A stretch of 64,000 nt of DNA from Clostridiales bacterium (GTDB lineage Bacteria; Bacillota; Clostridia; Oscillospirales; Butyricicoccaceae). The stretch covers positions 1 through 64,000 of the forward strand of contig SFJM01000014.1 in the NCBI GenBank assembly GCA_004555915.1. Reading direction: 5' to 3'. The notes beneath the pieces are model-generated. The model had not been told where the DNA came from. It ran no database searches and worked only from the letters and a program-made list of their open reading frames with translations. Shown piece by piece: positions 16,099 through 23,175 of the stretch (position 1 is its first letter; each line of letters opens with the position of its first letter). The translations under genes and the position numbers were made by a program.

Positions 16099-17820
16099 TT
16101 ATTCCGGCAGCTGTGTATTCTCTACCGCCAGTTCCTTTGCGACAGCAGGCTCCAGCGTGACGAACCGTACTCCATCCATTGCCTCTTCCGCAATGCTGAC
16201 ACAGTTGTCCACCATACGTTCCAGACCATACAGGATTGCAGTGTACTGGGCAGTCATCTCCGGCTCACACTCGCCTGCCTTGACACGGGCCAGATGGGCT
16301 TTGTTGAATTTCTTCTGTGCCTTGCGCATCTTCTTTTTGTCCACGGTAATGGATCGCGCCAGCTCCGTGTCGCCCTCCTGAATCGAGCGAAGGGAACGGT
16401 CAAACAGCTTCAACGCAACATCATAGCAGTGCTGCAGCTCACTGTTTGCCTGCTCGGAAAGCTTTTTGCCGGTAGCCTGCAGATCACGGACAACTTCGGT
16501 TACTTCTTCGGTTCGCTCCGTCACGCGGTCAATATTATTGACGACATACAGCAGTCCGGCGGTCCGTTCGGACTGGAACTCTGTCAGACCGCCGCGGGAA
16601 AGCAGGCGGGTGGTATAATCCACAATACTGGCGCGCAGATGCTTGACGATATCCAGATTGTTGTCATACTGGTTTGCCAGCTCTTCCTCTCCGGCAAGCA
16701 CTGCCTTGGAGGACCGCAGCATGTCCAGTGCATACGCTGCACAGCGTCTGATTTCCTGTGAAACCAGGTACATGGCAGCGACCGGCTGATCAATCAGACG
16801 GTTATCCAGATACTGCGGCTGACAGGCAGCACGTGCTGTTTTGTCATCGCCTCGAATGATCGTGGTAACAATCTTTACCATCAATGGAATCAGCGGCAGC
16901 CAGATCAGGGTACAGACAATATTAAAGGTGGTATGCGCGTTTGCAATCTGTCTTGCAATCACATCCACTTCATTGCCGCGGGGAGAAATAAAGGTAATAA
17001 ACGCGGCAAAGGGTCGAATCAGAAATGCCATGACAATACTGCCGCTGAGGTTGAACACGCTATGGGACAATGCGGTACGCTTTGCTGCCTTGTTCTGGCC
17101 CACAGATGCCAGCAGTGCCGTAATGGTGGTACCAATGTTATCACCCAGCAGAATTGGGATAGCACCGGTCAGGCCCATGATACTGGTCACGCCGTCCGGT
17201 CCTGCCTGTGCCGCAAAGTTCTGCAATACGGCAATGGTTGCCGAAGAACTCTGAACTACCAGTGTCATGACAGCACCCAGTACAATACCCAGCGCCGGAA
17301 TTTCCGTTACCTTACCCATCAGGTCGGTAAAGATTGCGCTGTTGGCCAGCGGCTTCATCACACTGCCCATGATTTCAATACCTTCAAACAGCAGGCCGAA
17401 GGAAAAGATAACCATACCGATGTTCTTGACACGTTCCTTCTTGCTGACGAAATAAATCATAAAGCCGATAAAAATGATCGGGTAAATATAGTCACTGATT
17501 TTAAACGCCATCAGCTGTGCGGTCATGGTTGTACCGATATTGGCACCAAAAATAACAGAAATTGCCTGCGGCAGGCTCATCAGTCCCGCGCTGACAAAAC
17601 CAATGGCCATGACTGTGGTTGCAGAGCTGCTCTGCAGAACAGCGGTTACCAAAGCGCCAGCCAGCGCACCCATAATCGGGTTTCGGGTCAGATAACTGAG
17701 TATCTGCTTCATCCGCGCTCCGGCTGCCTTCTGCAGGGAGTCACTCATGCTGTTCATGCCAAACAGGAACATGGCAAGACCACCGCAAAGGCCAAATACC
17801 GTTGTGAGTATGTCGTTCAT
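16099..17820 (-). CDS. Na/Pi cotransporter family protein with C-terminal PhoU-like domain
   Basis: A 573-residue membrane protein. Two inverted repeats of the Na/Pi fold each carry the QSSSATT-type motif: VLQSSSATTVMAIG near residue 62 and LVVQSSSATIAVLQN near residue 190, both with a following GANIGTT/GDNIGTT. Residues from about 350 on are helical and PhoU-like (YVVNNIDRVTERTEEV, YGLERMVDNCVSIAEEAM). Such proteins move phosphate with sodium and are low-affinity partners or exporters. GGAGG precedes ATG 17820. It has its own Pho-type promoter, so it is probably phosphate-controlled. Confidence 0.95.
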   Translation of the reverse strand: MNDILTTVFGLCGGLAMFLFGMNSMSDSLQKAAGARMKQILSYLTRNPIMGALAGALVTAVLQSSSATTVMAIGFVSAGLMSLPQAISVIFGANIGTTMTAQLMAFKISDYIYPIIFIGFMIYFVSKKERVKNIGMVIFSFGLLFEGIEIMGSVMKPLANSAIFTDLMGKVTEIPALGIVLGAVMTLVVQSSSATIAVLQNFAAQAGPDGVTSIMGLTGAIPILLGDNIGTTITALLASVGQNKAAKRTALSHSVFNLSGSIVMAFLIRPFAAFITFISPRGNEVDVIARQIANAHTTFNIVCTLIWLPLIPLMVKIVTTIIRGDDKTARAACQPQYLDNRLIDQPVAAMYLVSQEIRRCAAYALDMLRSSKAVLAGEEELANQYDNNLDIVKHLRASIVDYTTRLLSRGGLTEFQSERTAGLLYVVNNIDRVTERTEEVTEVVRDLQATGKKLSEQANSELQHCYDVALKLFDRSLRSIQEGDTELARSITVDKKKMRKAQKKFNKAHLARVKAGECEPEMTAQYTAILYGLERMVDNCVSIAEEAMDGVRFVTLEPAVAKELAVENTQLPE

Positions 17821-17879
17821 AACTTCCTCCTGTAATCAATCTCGAAGCATTACATTCTTAATTTACATTCTTAGTTGAC

Positions 17880-17933
17880 AGTATACCGGATGAATGTAAA
17901 GTTCTGACCGCATCAAGGTAAAATGTATGTAAA
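17880..17933 (-). promoter_or_regulatory. Pho-box promoter of the Na/Pi cotransporter gene
   Basis: Minus strand: TATACT (17885-17880) as -10, nine bases, then TTTACA at 17900-17895, TTTACC at 17922-17917 and TTTACA at 17933-17928. The boxes are on an 11-base grid (22 and 11 apart; the slot at 17906 is degenerate), the spacing known for PhoP of Bacillus. A plus-strand series TTACA, TTTACA, TTGACA every 13 bases (17850-17880) also lies in the leader. Confidence 0.68.
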
Positions 17934-17962
17934 GTTGTCGAACGAACTTGTGAATTTGCGGC

Positions 17963-18004
17963 ATACAAAAATCCGGCCAGCAGAGCCGCTGAACCGGACT
18001 TTTA
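17963..18004 (-). terminator. Orphan minus-strand terminator closing a short unannotated transcript
   Basis: AAAGTCCGGTTCAGC pairs with GCTGGCCGGATTTT in minus-strand reading, followed by T. No annotated gene ends here. Upstream (18005-18165) a minus-strand -10-like TATAAC and -35-like TGGACA could start a transcript of about 200 bases. One frame stops (TAA) just before the hairpin and would give a 34-residue hydrophobic peptide starting MPRKIWRKLPEW. Peptide or small RNA cannot be decided. Confidence 0.5.
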
Positions 18005-18219
18005 TAAAAAAGAAGGGAGATATTCCATCAGTTCCGGCATTACACATAGCATTTGCATGCCGAGCAATATCCATTCCGGCAATTTCCGCCAGATTTTCCG
18101 TGGCATGCCGCTCAATGTGGTTGGTAAGATTACCGGTTACGATAGCATAGGAATACACAACGTGTTATACTATAGATAGATTCCATCTGTCCAATTTATT
18201 TTTTAAGGAGTTGTATCCA

Positions 18220-18834
18220 ATGGATTTCACAAAATTAAAACGTACATTTGAAGCCCGTGGTTTTTCTGTCCGGTATTTTGAAACCGGTATGGAGGCTGTG
18301 CAGTATCTTGCAGAGCAGACCACAGGAAAAACCGTATCCTTTGGCGGTTCCACAACACTGGAACAGCTTTCCGCTTATGAAGCCCTGCAGTCCGGTGCGG
18401 ATGTGCACTGGCACTGGAAGGGGGACGGCTATGTGCAGGATTCCGAAGTCTATGTGACCTCTGCCAATGCGGTATCCGAAACCGGCGAGATTGTCAACAT
18501 CGACGGTGCGGGAAACCGGGTGTCCGCCACATTGTACGGTCCAAAGGAAGTCTTTTTTGTCTGCGGTGTCAACAAGGTCATGCCGGACCTGCACCAGGCC
18601 ATTGACCGTGCACAGAACATTGCCGCTCCCAGAAACGCCATGCGTCTGTTTGGTCATGCGGACAGCGACAGTAAAAATACCTCTATTCCGGCATGTACTG
18701 CGGCAGGTGGGGACAAATGCTACCACTGCAAAGCACCGAACAGCATCTGCCGTGCCATTGTCATCCACCAGGGCCCAATGCGTTCCCATGACCGCTGTGA
18801 GCTGATTCTCATCGGTGAGGAGCTTGGCTTCTGA
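18220..18834 (+). CDS. LUD domain protein (LutC/YkgG-like)
   Basis: A 204-residue protein of the lactate-utilisation (LUD) family: KTVSFGGSTTLEQLS near residue 40 is the family's glycine-rich motif, followed by YVTSANAVSETGEIVNIDGAGNRVS and the C-terminal cysteines TAAGGDKCYHCKAPNSICR. Standalone LUD proteins occur widely in Clostridia without lutA/lutB and have unknown substrates; this one has no such partners nearby. The cysteine cluster could bind a metal or cluster. AAGGAG at 18205-18210 fixes the start at ATG 18220. Confidence 0.9.
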   Translation: MDFTKLKRTFEARGFSVRYFETGMEAVQYLAEQTTGKTVSFGGSTTLEQLSAYEALQSGADVHWHWKGDGYVQDSEVYVTSANAVSETGEIVNIDGAGNRVSATLYGPKEVFFVCGVNKVMPDLHQAIDRAQNIAAPRNAMRLFGHADSDSKNTSIPACTAAGGDKCYHCKAPNSICRAIVIHQGPMRSHDRCELILIGEELGF

Positions 18835-18864
18835 TTTCAAAGAAACCGCACAACGATCGAGGGG

Positions 18865-19110
18865 CTATTTTCTGTCCGAATATACGGTTCCCAGCACAAT
18901 ACCCCATAGCATACCAAGGCTCATGCAGACCGCATAGTCCATGACTCCGGTGGCTCCGATGGCGACGCCTGCCAGCAGACCCAACGCCATACCCTGACTG
19001 ATATTTTTGTCCTGCTGTTTGCCCTTTTTTCCGGTACTGTTCACGGCCCATATTGCCAGAGCCAGTCCCATCAGCACAAAGGGCAATGCAGCCGTGATAA
19101 ATTCTTTCAT
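18865..19110 (-). CDS. Small membrane protein of unknown function
   Basis: An 81-residue protein with a first hydrophobic helix (residues 8-24), a basic loop (TGKKGKQQDKN), and two further hydrophobic stretches (40-75) rich in Gly and Ala. ATG 19110 follows AGGAG at seven bases, and it lies 30 bases after the ICMT-like gene, so it is the last gene of that operon. I do not recognise the family. Confidence 0.7.
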   Translation of the reverse strand: MKEFITAALPFVLMGLALAIWAVNSTGKKGKQQDKNISQGMALGLLAGVAIGATGVMDYAVCMSLGMLWGIVLGTVYSDRK

Positions 19111-19140
19111 ATGATCTCTCCTTTTTTACTCCGGGCATCG

Positions 19141-19812
19141 TTACCAGAGGAACGGAATCATCCGGAACGCTACTTTTTTCTCATATTCCCGGTATCCCGG
19201 CAAGCCCGCCTCCAATACCTGTTCCTCATTTTTGATTCGTTTGACCAGCACCGCCGGAAGACCCAAAAACGGAAGGATGGCAATCACCGAACCGAGTACC
19301 AGCGGCATGGACAGAAACAGGATGGTGACAGCCATATACATTGGATGGCGCACAACGCCATACAATCCGGTATCAATCACCTTCTGCCCCTCCTGAATCT
19401 CTACCGTGCGGGAGAGATAGGCATTTTCCCGCATGACCTCCAGATACAGAACATAGGCCATCAGGAACAGCACCATGCCAGCAATCACCACAGCCAGCGG
19501 CAGCTTTGTCCAGCCAAACCGGAAATCCAGTCCAGCCAGGACAAAGCCGAGGATAAAAATCAGTGCGGACATCACAATGACCTGCTTCTGTTCAGATTCC
19601 TGTTCCTTTGCATTCAGCCGCTTTGCCAGCAGCTCCGGCGCCTTGACTGCCAGAACAATGCCAATCACCGGCATGGGAAGAAACAGCAGTGCCAGCAGCC
19701 GCCATGCACCGGGATAGCACCATGTCCCTGCCGGCAGGAACAGCAGCGCTCCCATCAACACCAGACCGGCAATCATGCGGATGATGCCGGATCGCAGCAA
19801 CCCTTTTTTCAT
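19141..19812 (-). CDS. Isoprenylcysteine carboxylmethyltransferase family protein
   Basis: A 223-residue integral membrane methyltransferase. The cofactor-binding C-terminus is clear: GLYGVVRHPMYMAV and the late acidic/aromatic motif NEEQVLEAGLPGYREYEKKV, as in ICMT/PEMT-type enzymes. About six hydrophobic segments precede it. The true substrate in bacteria is mostly unknown. ATG 19812 is preferred because GAGGTG, overlapping the stop of the preceding frame, is six bases upstream; a GTG at 19821 overlaps that box. It belongs to the operon with a decayed ABC transporter. Confidence 0.87.
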   Translation of the reverse strand: MKKGLLRSGIIRMIAGLVLMGALLFLPAGTWCYPGAWRLLALLFLPMPVIGIVLAVKAPELLAKRLNAKEQESEQKQVIVMSALIFILGFVLAGLDFRFGWTKLPLAVVIAGMVLFLMAYVLYLEVMRENAYLSRTVEIQEGQKVIDTGLYGVVRHPMYMAVTILFLSMPLVLGSVIAILPFLGLPAVLVKRIKNEEQVLEAGLPGYREYEKKVAFRMIPFLW

Positions 19813-19822
19813 GTCATTCACC

Positions 19823-20092
19823 TCATTGCATGCCAGAACCGATGTACTGTTTTACAGTGTTTCCAACATCCGTGCCCCCCCTGGTCTGAAGCCAACTGAG
19901 CAGGATGACAGCCAAAACCATCAACAATACTGCGGCGCACAGCAGATAAGCCAGCGGACTGAGGATACCTGCCAGAAGATAATACAAACCTGCCAGTACC
20001 ACAACAGCGATCCAGCCGCCAAACAGGGAAATCATCACACCCATGCTCTGCTTAATCGGGATAATCTCGCTGGTCCAGTGCAGATTCGGCAT
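19823..20092 (-). pseudogene. ABC transporter permease, C-terminal fragment only
   Basis: 89 codons that read as the last part of a clostridial ABC permease: a conserved segment PNLHWTSEIIPIKQSMGVMI, then two or three membrane helices. The N-terminal several hundred residues are missing: upstream sequence switches directly into the ATPase fragment in another frame near 20098. The putative ATG is inside the old domain and has no ribosome site. It is best read as the remains of a deletion that fused the end of the ATPase gene to the end of the permease gene. Confidence 0.7.
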
Positions 20093-20097
20093 GTGCA

Positions 20098-20647
20098 GAG
20101 TGAACTGTCACCCCTGACCTCCTCCATGGTACCGGAACGAATCAGCCTGCCATTGCGGATGATGGCAACCTTGTCGCAAAGCTTTTCCGCCACCTCCAGT
20201 ACATGGGTGGAAAAGAAAATAGCACCGCCCCGGTCACAGATTTCCCGCATCAGCTCCTTGAGCAAGTGGGATGCCCGGGGATCCAGACCCACAAAGGGTT
20301 CATCCATGACAATCAGCCTGGGGGCATGCATCAGAGCGGAAATAATCGCCAGCTTCTGCTTCATGCCGTGGGAATAAGCGGATATCGGCTGTGCCAGATC
20401 CGCAGTCAGTTCAAAGGCATCCGCATACCTGTGAATGCGTTCCTTCCGGTCCGTGGCGGAAATACCAAAAATATCCGCCACAAAATGCAGGAACTGGATT
20501 CCGGTCATAAATTCATACAAATCCGGATTATCCGGTATATACGCAAGTGCCGTAAATCTCTCCCAGACGAATGTGCAGTGACAGGTCATCTACTGCTTTT
20601 TTCTCACCATAGACTTTGGTTAAATGCTCGATTTTCAGCATATTCAT
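20098..20647 (-). pseudogene. ABC transporter ATP-binding protein, lacking Walker A and frame-broken
   Basis: From ATG 20647 the reading is MNMLKIEHLTKVYGEKKAVDD and on to GEIYG, a normal ABC N-terminus, but it stops at the point where Walker A should follow. In the next frame the protein resumes at LAYIPDNPDLYEFMTG and continues through signature SAYSHGMKQKLAI, Walker B LIVMDEPFVGLDP and H-loop FFSTHVL to SGTMEEVRGDSS, then runs into the permease fragment out of frame. About 50 residues including the entire P-loop are gone, so it cannot bind ATP normally. Confidence 0.8.
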
Positions 20648-20787
20648 CAGCCTCCCGATCGGTTCTTCTTTTCGTTCTCATGATCTCTCAGCGCATCCCG
20701 CACTGCCTTCCGAATGACGAAATACGCCACAGCTGCTACCACAGCAACCTCGGCTGCATACAGCACCAATACGGCAAATCCACTCAT
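20647..20787 (-). CDS. 46-residue single-span membrane protein
   Basis: Reads MSGFAVLVLYAAEVAVVAAV then AYFVIRKAVRDALRDHEN and a lysine-rich tail: one hydrophobic helix followed by a charged amphipathic tail. AGGAG lies seven bases upstream of ATG 20787, and its stop overlaps the ATPase start (TGATG), a translational-coupling arrangement. It is likely the leader gene of the decayed ABC operon. It resembles small proteins seen beside such ABC transporters, but I do not recognise the family. Confidence 0.65.
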   Translation of the reverse strand: MSGFAVLVLYAAEVAVVAAVAYFVIRKAVRDALRDHENEKKNRSGG

Positions 20788-20852
20788 ACTGTACTCCTTT
20801 CCCGGAAATGTACATCAGGCATTGTTTTTCCACTTTACTCATGGAACAAAAA

Positions 20853-20897
20853 ACGCAGAGCGATACATCCCTTTTACAGGGACATCTGGCTCTGCGT
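20853..20897 (-). terminator. Terminator after the second tetR gene and KTR remnant
   Basis: Minus strand ACGCAGAGC (20897-20889) pairs with GCTCTGCGT (20861-20853), with an inner TCCCT/AGGGA stem, followed by TTTTTT. The arms are the same nine bases as in the terminator at 2140-2187. Confidence 0.88.
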
Positions 20898-20936
20898 CTT
20901 GGCGTCCGGCTCAATATAAAAATCGTTTTACCCGCA
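20874..20936 (-). pseudogene. Remnant of a cysteine-rich KTR gene
   Basis: Just after the tetR stop, one minus-strand frame reads DFYIEPDAKTQSQMSL and stops, matching the C-terminus of the KTR protein at 1966-2154 (EPAAKTQSQ) and the EPDAKTQS ending I know from this family. The N-terminal two thirds with the CxxC pairs are absent. Eighteen bases around the KTQS codons are identical to the intact copy. Confidence 0.65.
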
Positions 20937-20940
20937 CCAT

Positions 20941-21561
20941 TCAGTCGGAATCCATAGCATTCAACTGCGGGTGCACCGTAGGTTTTTGGATCTCTCCCGA
21001 CTGGACACGGGCGAGCATTGCCATAAAATTCTGTCCCAGCAGGTCATTGATTTCCTCATCGGAAAAGCAGCAGACACCTGTGGCACACAGAGCGCCGAGG
21101 CCAAAGGTGAAAATCCAAACATGGCGGAACAGTACCGCTGCCTCTTCGGCAGACAGTCCATAATCCTTCTGTATCATCTGGATACCTGCCACAGACATAC
21201 GATCATCGAAGGAAAACGCCTCGTCAAAGGAACGCCGTGTCCCGTCGCCCCGCATAAACAACAGCTGGTACAGCCTGGGTTCCTCCGCGGCAAACAGGAG
21301 TACCTGCATGCCCAGCTGTTTAAAGGCCGGTGTAAAATGCACGGCCTTCTCCGCGTAGCTCTGAAACCGTTTGACTGCCGCGCCAATGACCTCCTGCTGG
21401 ACTTCCTCCATGTTTTTAAAGGCGGTGAAGATCGGTCGGGCAGATGTCCCCAGCCGGGCACCCAGTTCGCGGGCTGTCAGCATCTCCATTCCCTTTTCGC
21501 TGACCAGCTCCAGCGCTGCCGCAATGATTTGTTCTCTCGTATGCTTCGGTTTTGGAGGCAC
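20941..21561 (-). CDS. TetR family transcriptional regulator
   Basis: A 206-residue regulator. N-terminal helix-turn-helix: TREQIIAAALELVSEKGMEM then LTARELGARLGTSARPIFTAF, the pattern of the TetR branch with a WHG-type C-terminal domain. GTG 21561 is the likely start: a GGGGGAGG box lies six bases upstream, while ATG 21597 has none. A consensus promoter lies at 21622-21650 and a terminator follows. It is followed by the KTR remnant and the decayed ABC operon on the same strand, so it was probably that transporter's repressor. Confidence 0.9.
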   Translation of the reverse strand: MPPKPKHTREQIIAAALELVSEKGMEMLTARELGARLGTSARPIFTAFKNMEEVQQEVIGAAVKRFQSYAEKAVHFTPAFKQLGMQVLLFAAEEPRLYQLLFMRGDGTRRSFDEAFSFDDRMSVAGIQMIQKDYGLSAEEAAVLFRHVWIFTFGLGALCATGVCCFSDEEINDLLGQNFMAMLARVQSGEIQKPTVHPQLNAMDSD

Positions 21562-21621
21562 GCTATCCCTCCCCCTTTCCAGCGGCCGGTTATACATCTA
21601 TCGTTGTGCAACTTTTGTTTT

Positions 21622-21650
21622 ATTATAGCTCCTGGCACGCTGCTTGTCAA
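21622..21650 (-). promoter_or_regulatory. Consensus promoter of the second tetR gene
   Basis: Minus strand TTGACA (21650-21645), 17 bases, TATAAT (21627-21622), both perfect. A small inverted repeat GTTGTGCAAC (21603-21612) sits at the start of the transcript and may be the operator. The stretch 21655-21831 up to the next gene holds no gene I can see. Confidence 0.88.
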
Positions 21651-21831
21651 GGCATATCCGTTTTCAGCCATCCGGCAGACGGGTCACCCGGACAGATGGC
21701 ATGTGCACCTCCGCACCCTCTGCACCATTTCCCTCAGTCCATGCAGCTGTATGCTGACCGGAGGGCTGGCATCCATCCCCCGGACAGGCTTCCGGCTGCG
21801 GTACCACACGCCGCACCATGCTTCCATTGAT

Positions 21832-23175
21832 TTAGCCATGTGAGGATTGATTTCGTATTCCCTTCAGATCACTTTCACTTTCCTTGCTATTGGCATACAC
21901 CTGATCCACCTCACCCAGATCACGCCGGTTAAATCGCTCTGCAACGGATCCGGTAAAATGCTGTACCAGAAATGCATAATCCTTCCTTCCGCCTCTTGCT
22001 GCTTCCTTGATTTTCCGCTGCTCGTCGGATACAGAACGGTCGGTTGACACAGTGTGAATCGGATGTGCCACAGGCTGTACCATGTTGCCGGCGTAAACCG
22101 GCATCTGCGGCACAAATCCGGCATTTGTCTGGCATTTCAGCAGCTGAATCATTTTCTGAATGGTGTATGACTTGATACGATAACGGCCGCCGCTGGTCAA
22201 TGCATTGGCCGCCTCAAGCATATCCATTGCCGCATTCTCCTGCAGCATCTGCATCAGCTCAAACCGCATCAAATCGGTCAACTGCCTGAGCTGCCGATAA
22301 TTGAAGCCGTCTGTCTGCTCTGCAATGTCCTCCTGTGTCATTTCATCGAGTTCGATCTCATAGGCCGTCTTTTGCAGCCGGCCGAGGTTCAGCGCTTCCC
22401 GCTGCTCCGGTGTCATCGCTTCCAGCTCGTCCTCCGTATAGTCCAAATCATCGTCCTGGTCATGCGGCAGCAGCTCCGGGTCCAGTTCTCCCTTCATGTT
22501 GTCTCGCAGGAATTCCAGACGCGCCTGTTGATCCGGCAGCGGAAATGCAATGACCGGATATCTCCGCAGCAGGTCCGGATTGAATACCTCTGTACTGTTT
22601 TCCAGAAAAACCGGCAGAACATAGGCTTCCTGATTAGAAACATAATCCATCATCCAGCTGCCACAGCGGCATTTGCTGATGCCATCCAGCAACAGAACAA
22701 TCATATTTCCATCCCCGTCATCCGAATAACGGTAAATCGCTTTGATGCGCTTTTTCGCCTTTTTGACGGAAACCAGATTCATCTCCGCACCGGTAAGATA
22801 AATCAATTCATGATATCCAAGCTTATGCAGTTCTCCCAGCATGGCCCATGCGGTCTCCCGCTTTCCACAGCCTGCCGGTCCACAGAACAGAAAACCGGAT
22901 GGCATCTCCATCCCCAGCAGACCCATCCATTGCTCGGCTTCATCCGCTTCATCCAAATCCGGCAGCAGCCTGCGCAGCAGACCGGCCTGTGTATAGGTCC
23001 GGGGCAGCTCGTCCAGCGATTGCGCACCATCGAACAATTCTTCGTCAATGGGCATCAGCGATTCCCGCACCCATACATCTGCTTTTTGTGCAGCAGTGAG
23101 AGCCTGTGTTTCCACAGGCCCTTCGGTTCGCATTGTATTCTCTGTTGCTTGTGCCATTGCTTCGTCTCCGCTCAT
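21832..23175 (-). CDS. Degenerate AAA+ ATPase paralogue, last gene of the ESCRT/Hsp70-like operon
   Basis: A 447-residue protein. The core from about residue 92 has an AAA+ layout: a P-loop GPAGCGKRE (99-107) in which the essential Ser/Thr is Arg, and a Walker B strand MIVLLLDGIS (158-167) with Gly instead of the catalytic Glu. A C-terminal lid-like helical region follows (EDIAEQTDGFNYRQLRQLTDL, about 290-310), matching the SFSYRDLRKLT region of the upstream ATPase, then a long low-complexity tail. It probably binds but does not hydrolyse nucleotide and may partner the active ATPase at 23172. ATG 23175 overlaps the upstream stop (ATGA). Confidence 0.75.
   Translation of the reverse strand: MSGDEAMAQATENTMRTEGPVETQALTAAQKADVWVRESLMPIDEELFDGAQSLDELPRTYTQAGLLRRLLPDLDEADEAEQWMGLLGMEMPSGFLFCGPAGCGKRETAWAMLGELHKLGYHELIYLTGAEMNLVSVKKAKKRIKAIYRYSDDGDGNMIVLLLDGISKCRCGSWMMDYVSNQEAYVLPVFLENSTEVFNPDLLRRYPVIAFPLPDQQARLEFLRDNMKGELDPELLPHDQDDDLDYTEDELEAMTPEQREALNLGRLQKTAYEIELDEMTQEDIAEQTDGFNYRQLRQLTDLMRFELMQMLQENAAMDMLEAANALTSGGRYRIKSYTIQKMIQLLKCQTNAGFVPQMPVYAGNMVQPVAHPIHTVSTDRSVSDEQRKIKEAARGGRKDYAFLVQHFTGSVAERFNRRDLGEVDQVYANSKESESDLKGIRNQSSHG

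Noticed and set aside
21667..21700. Hairpin GCCATC...GATGGC after the AAA+ operon as a terminator
   Set aside because: No T run follows on either strand, and the stem is interrupted.
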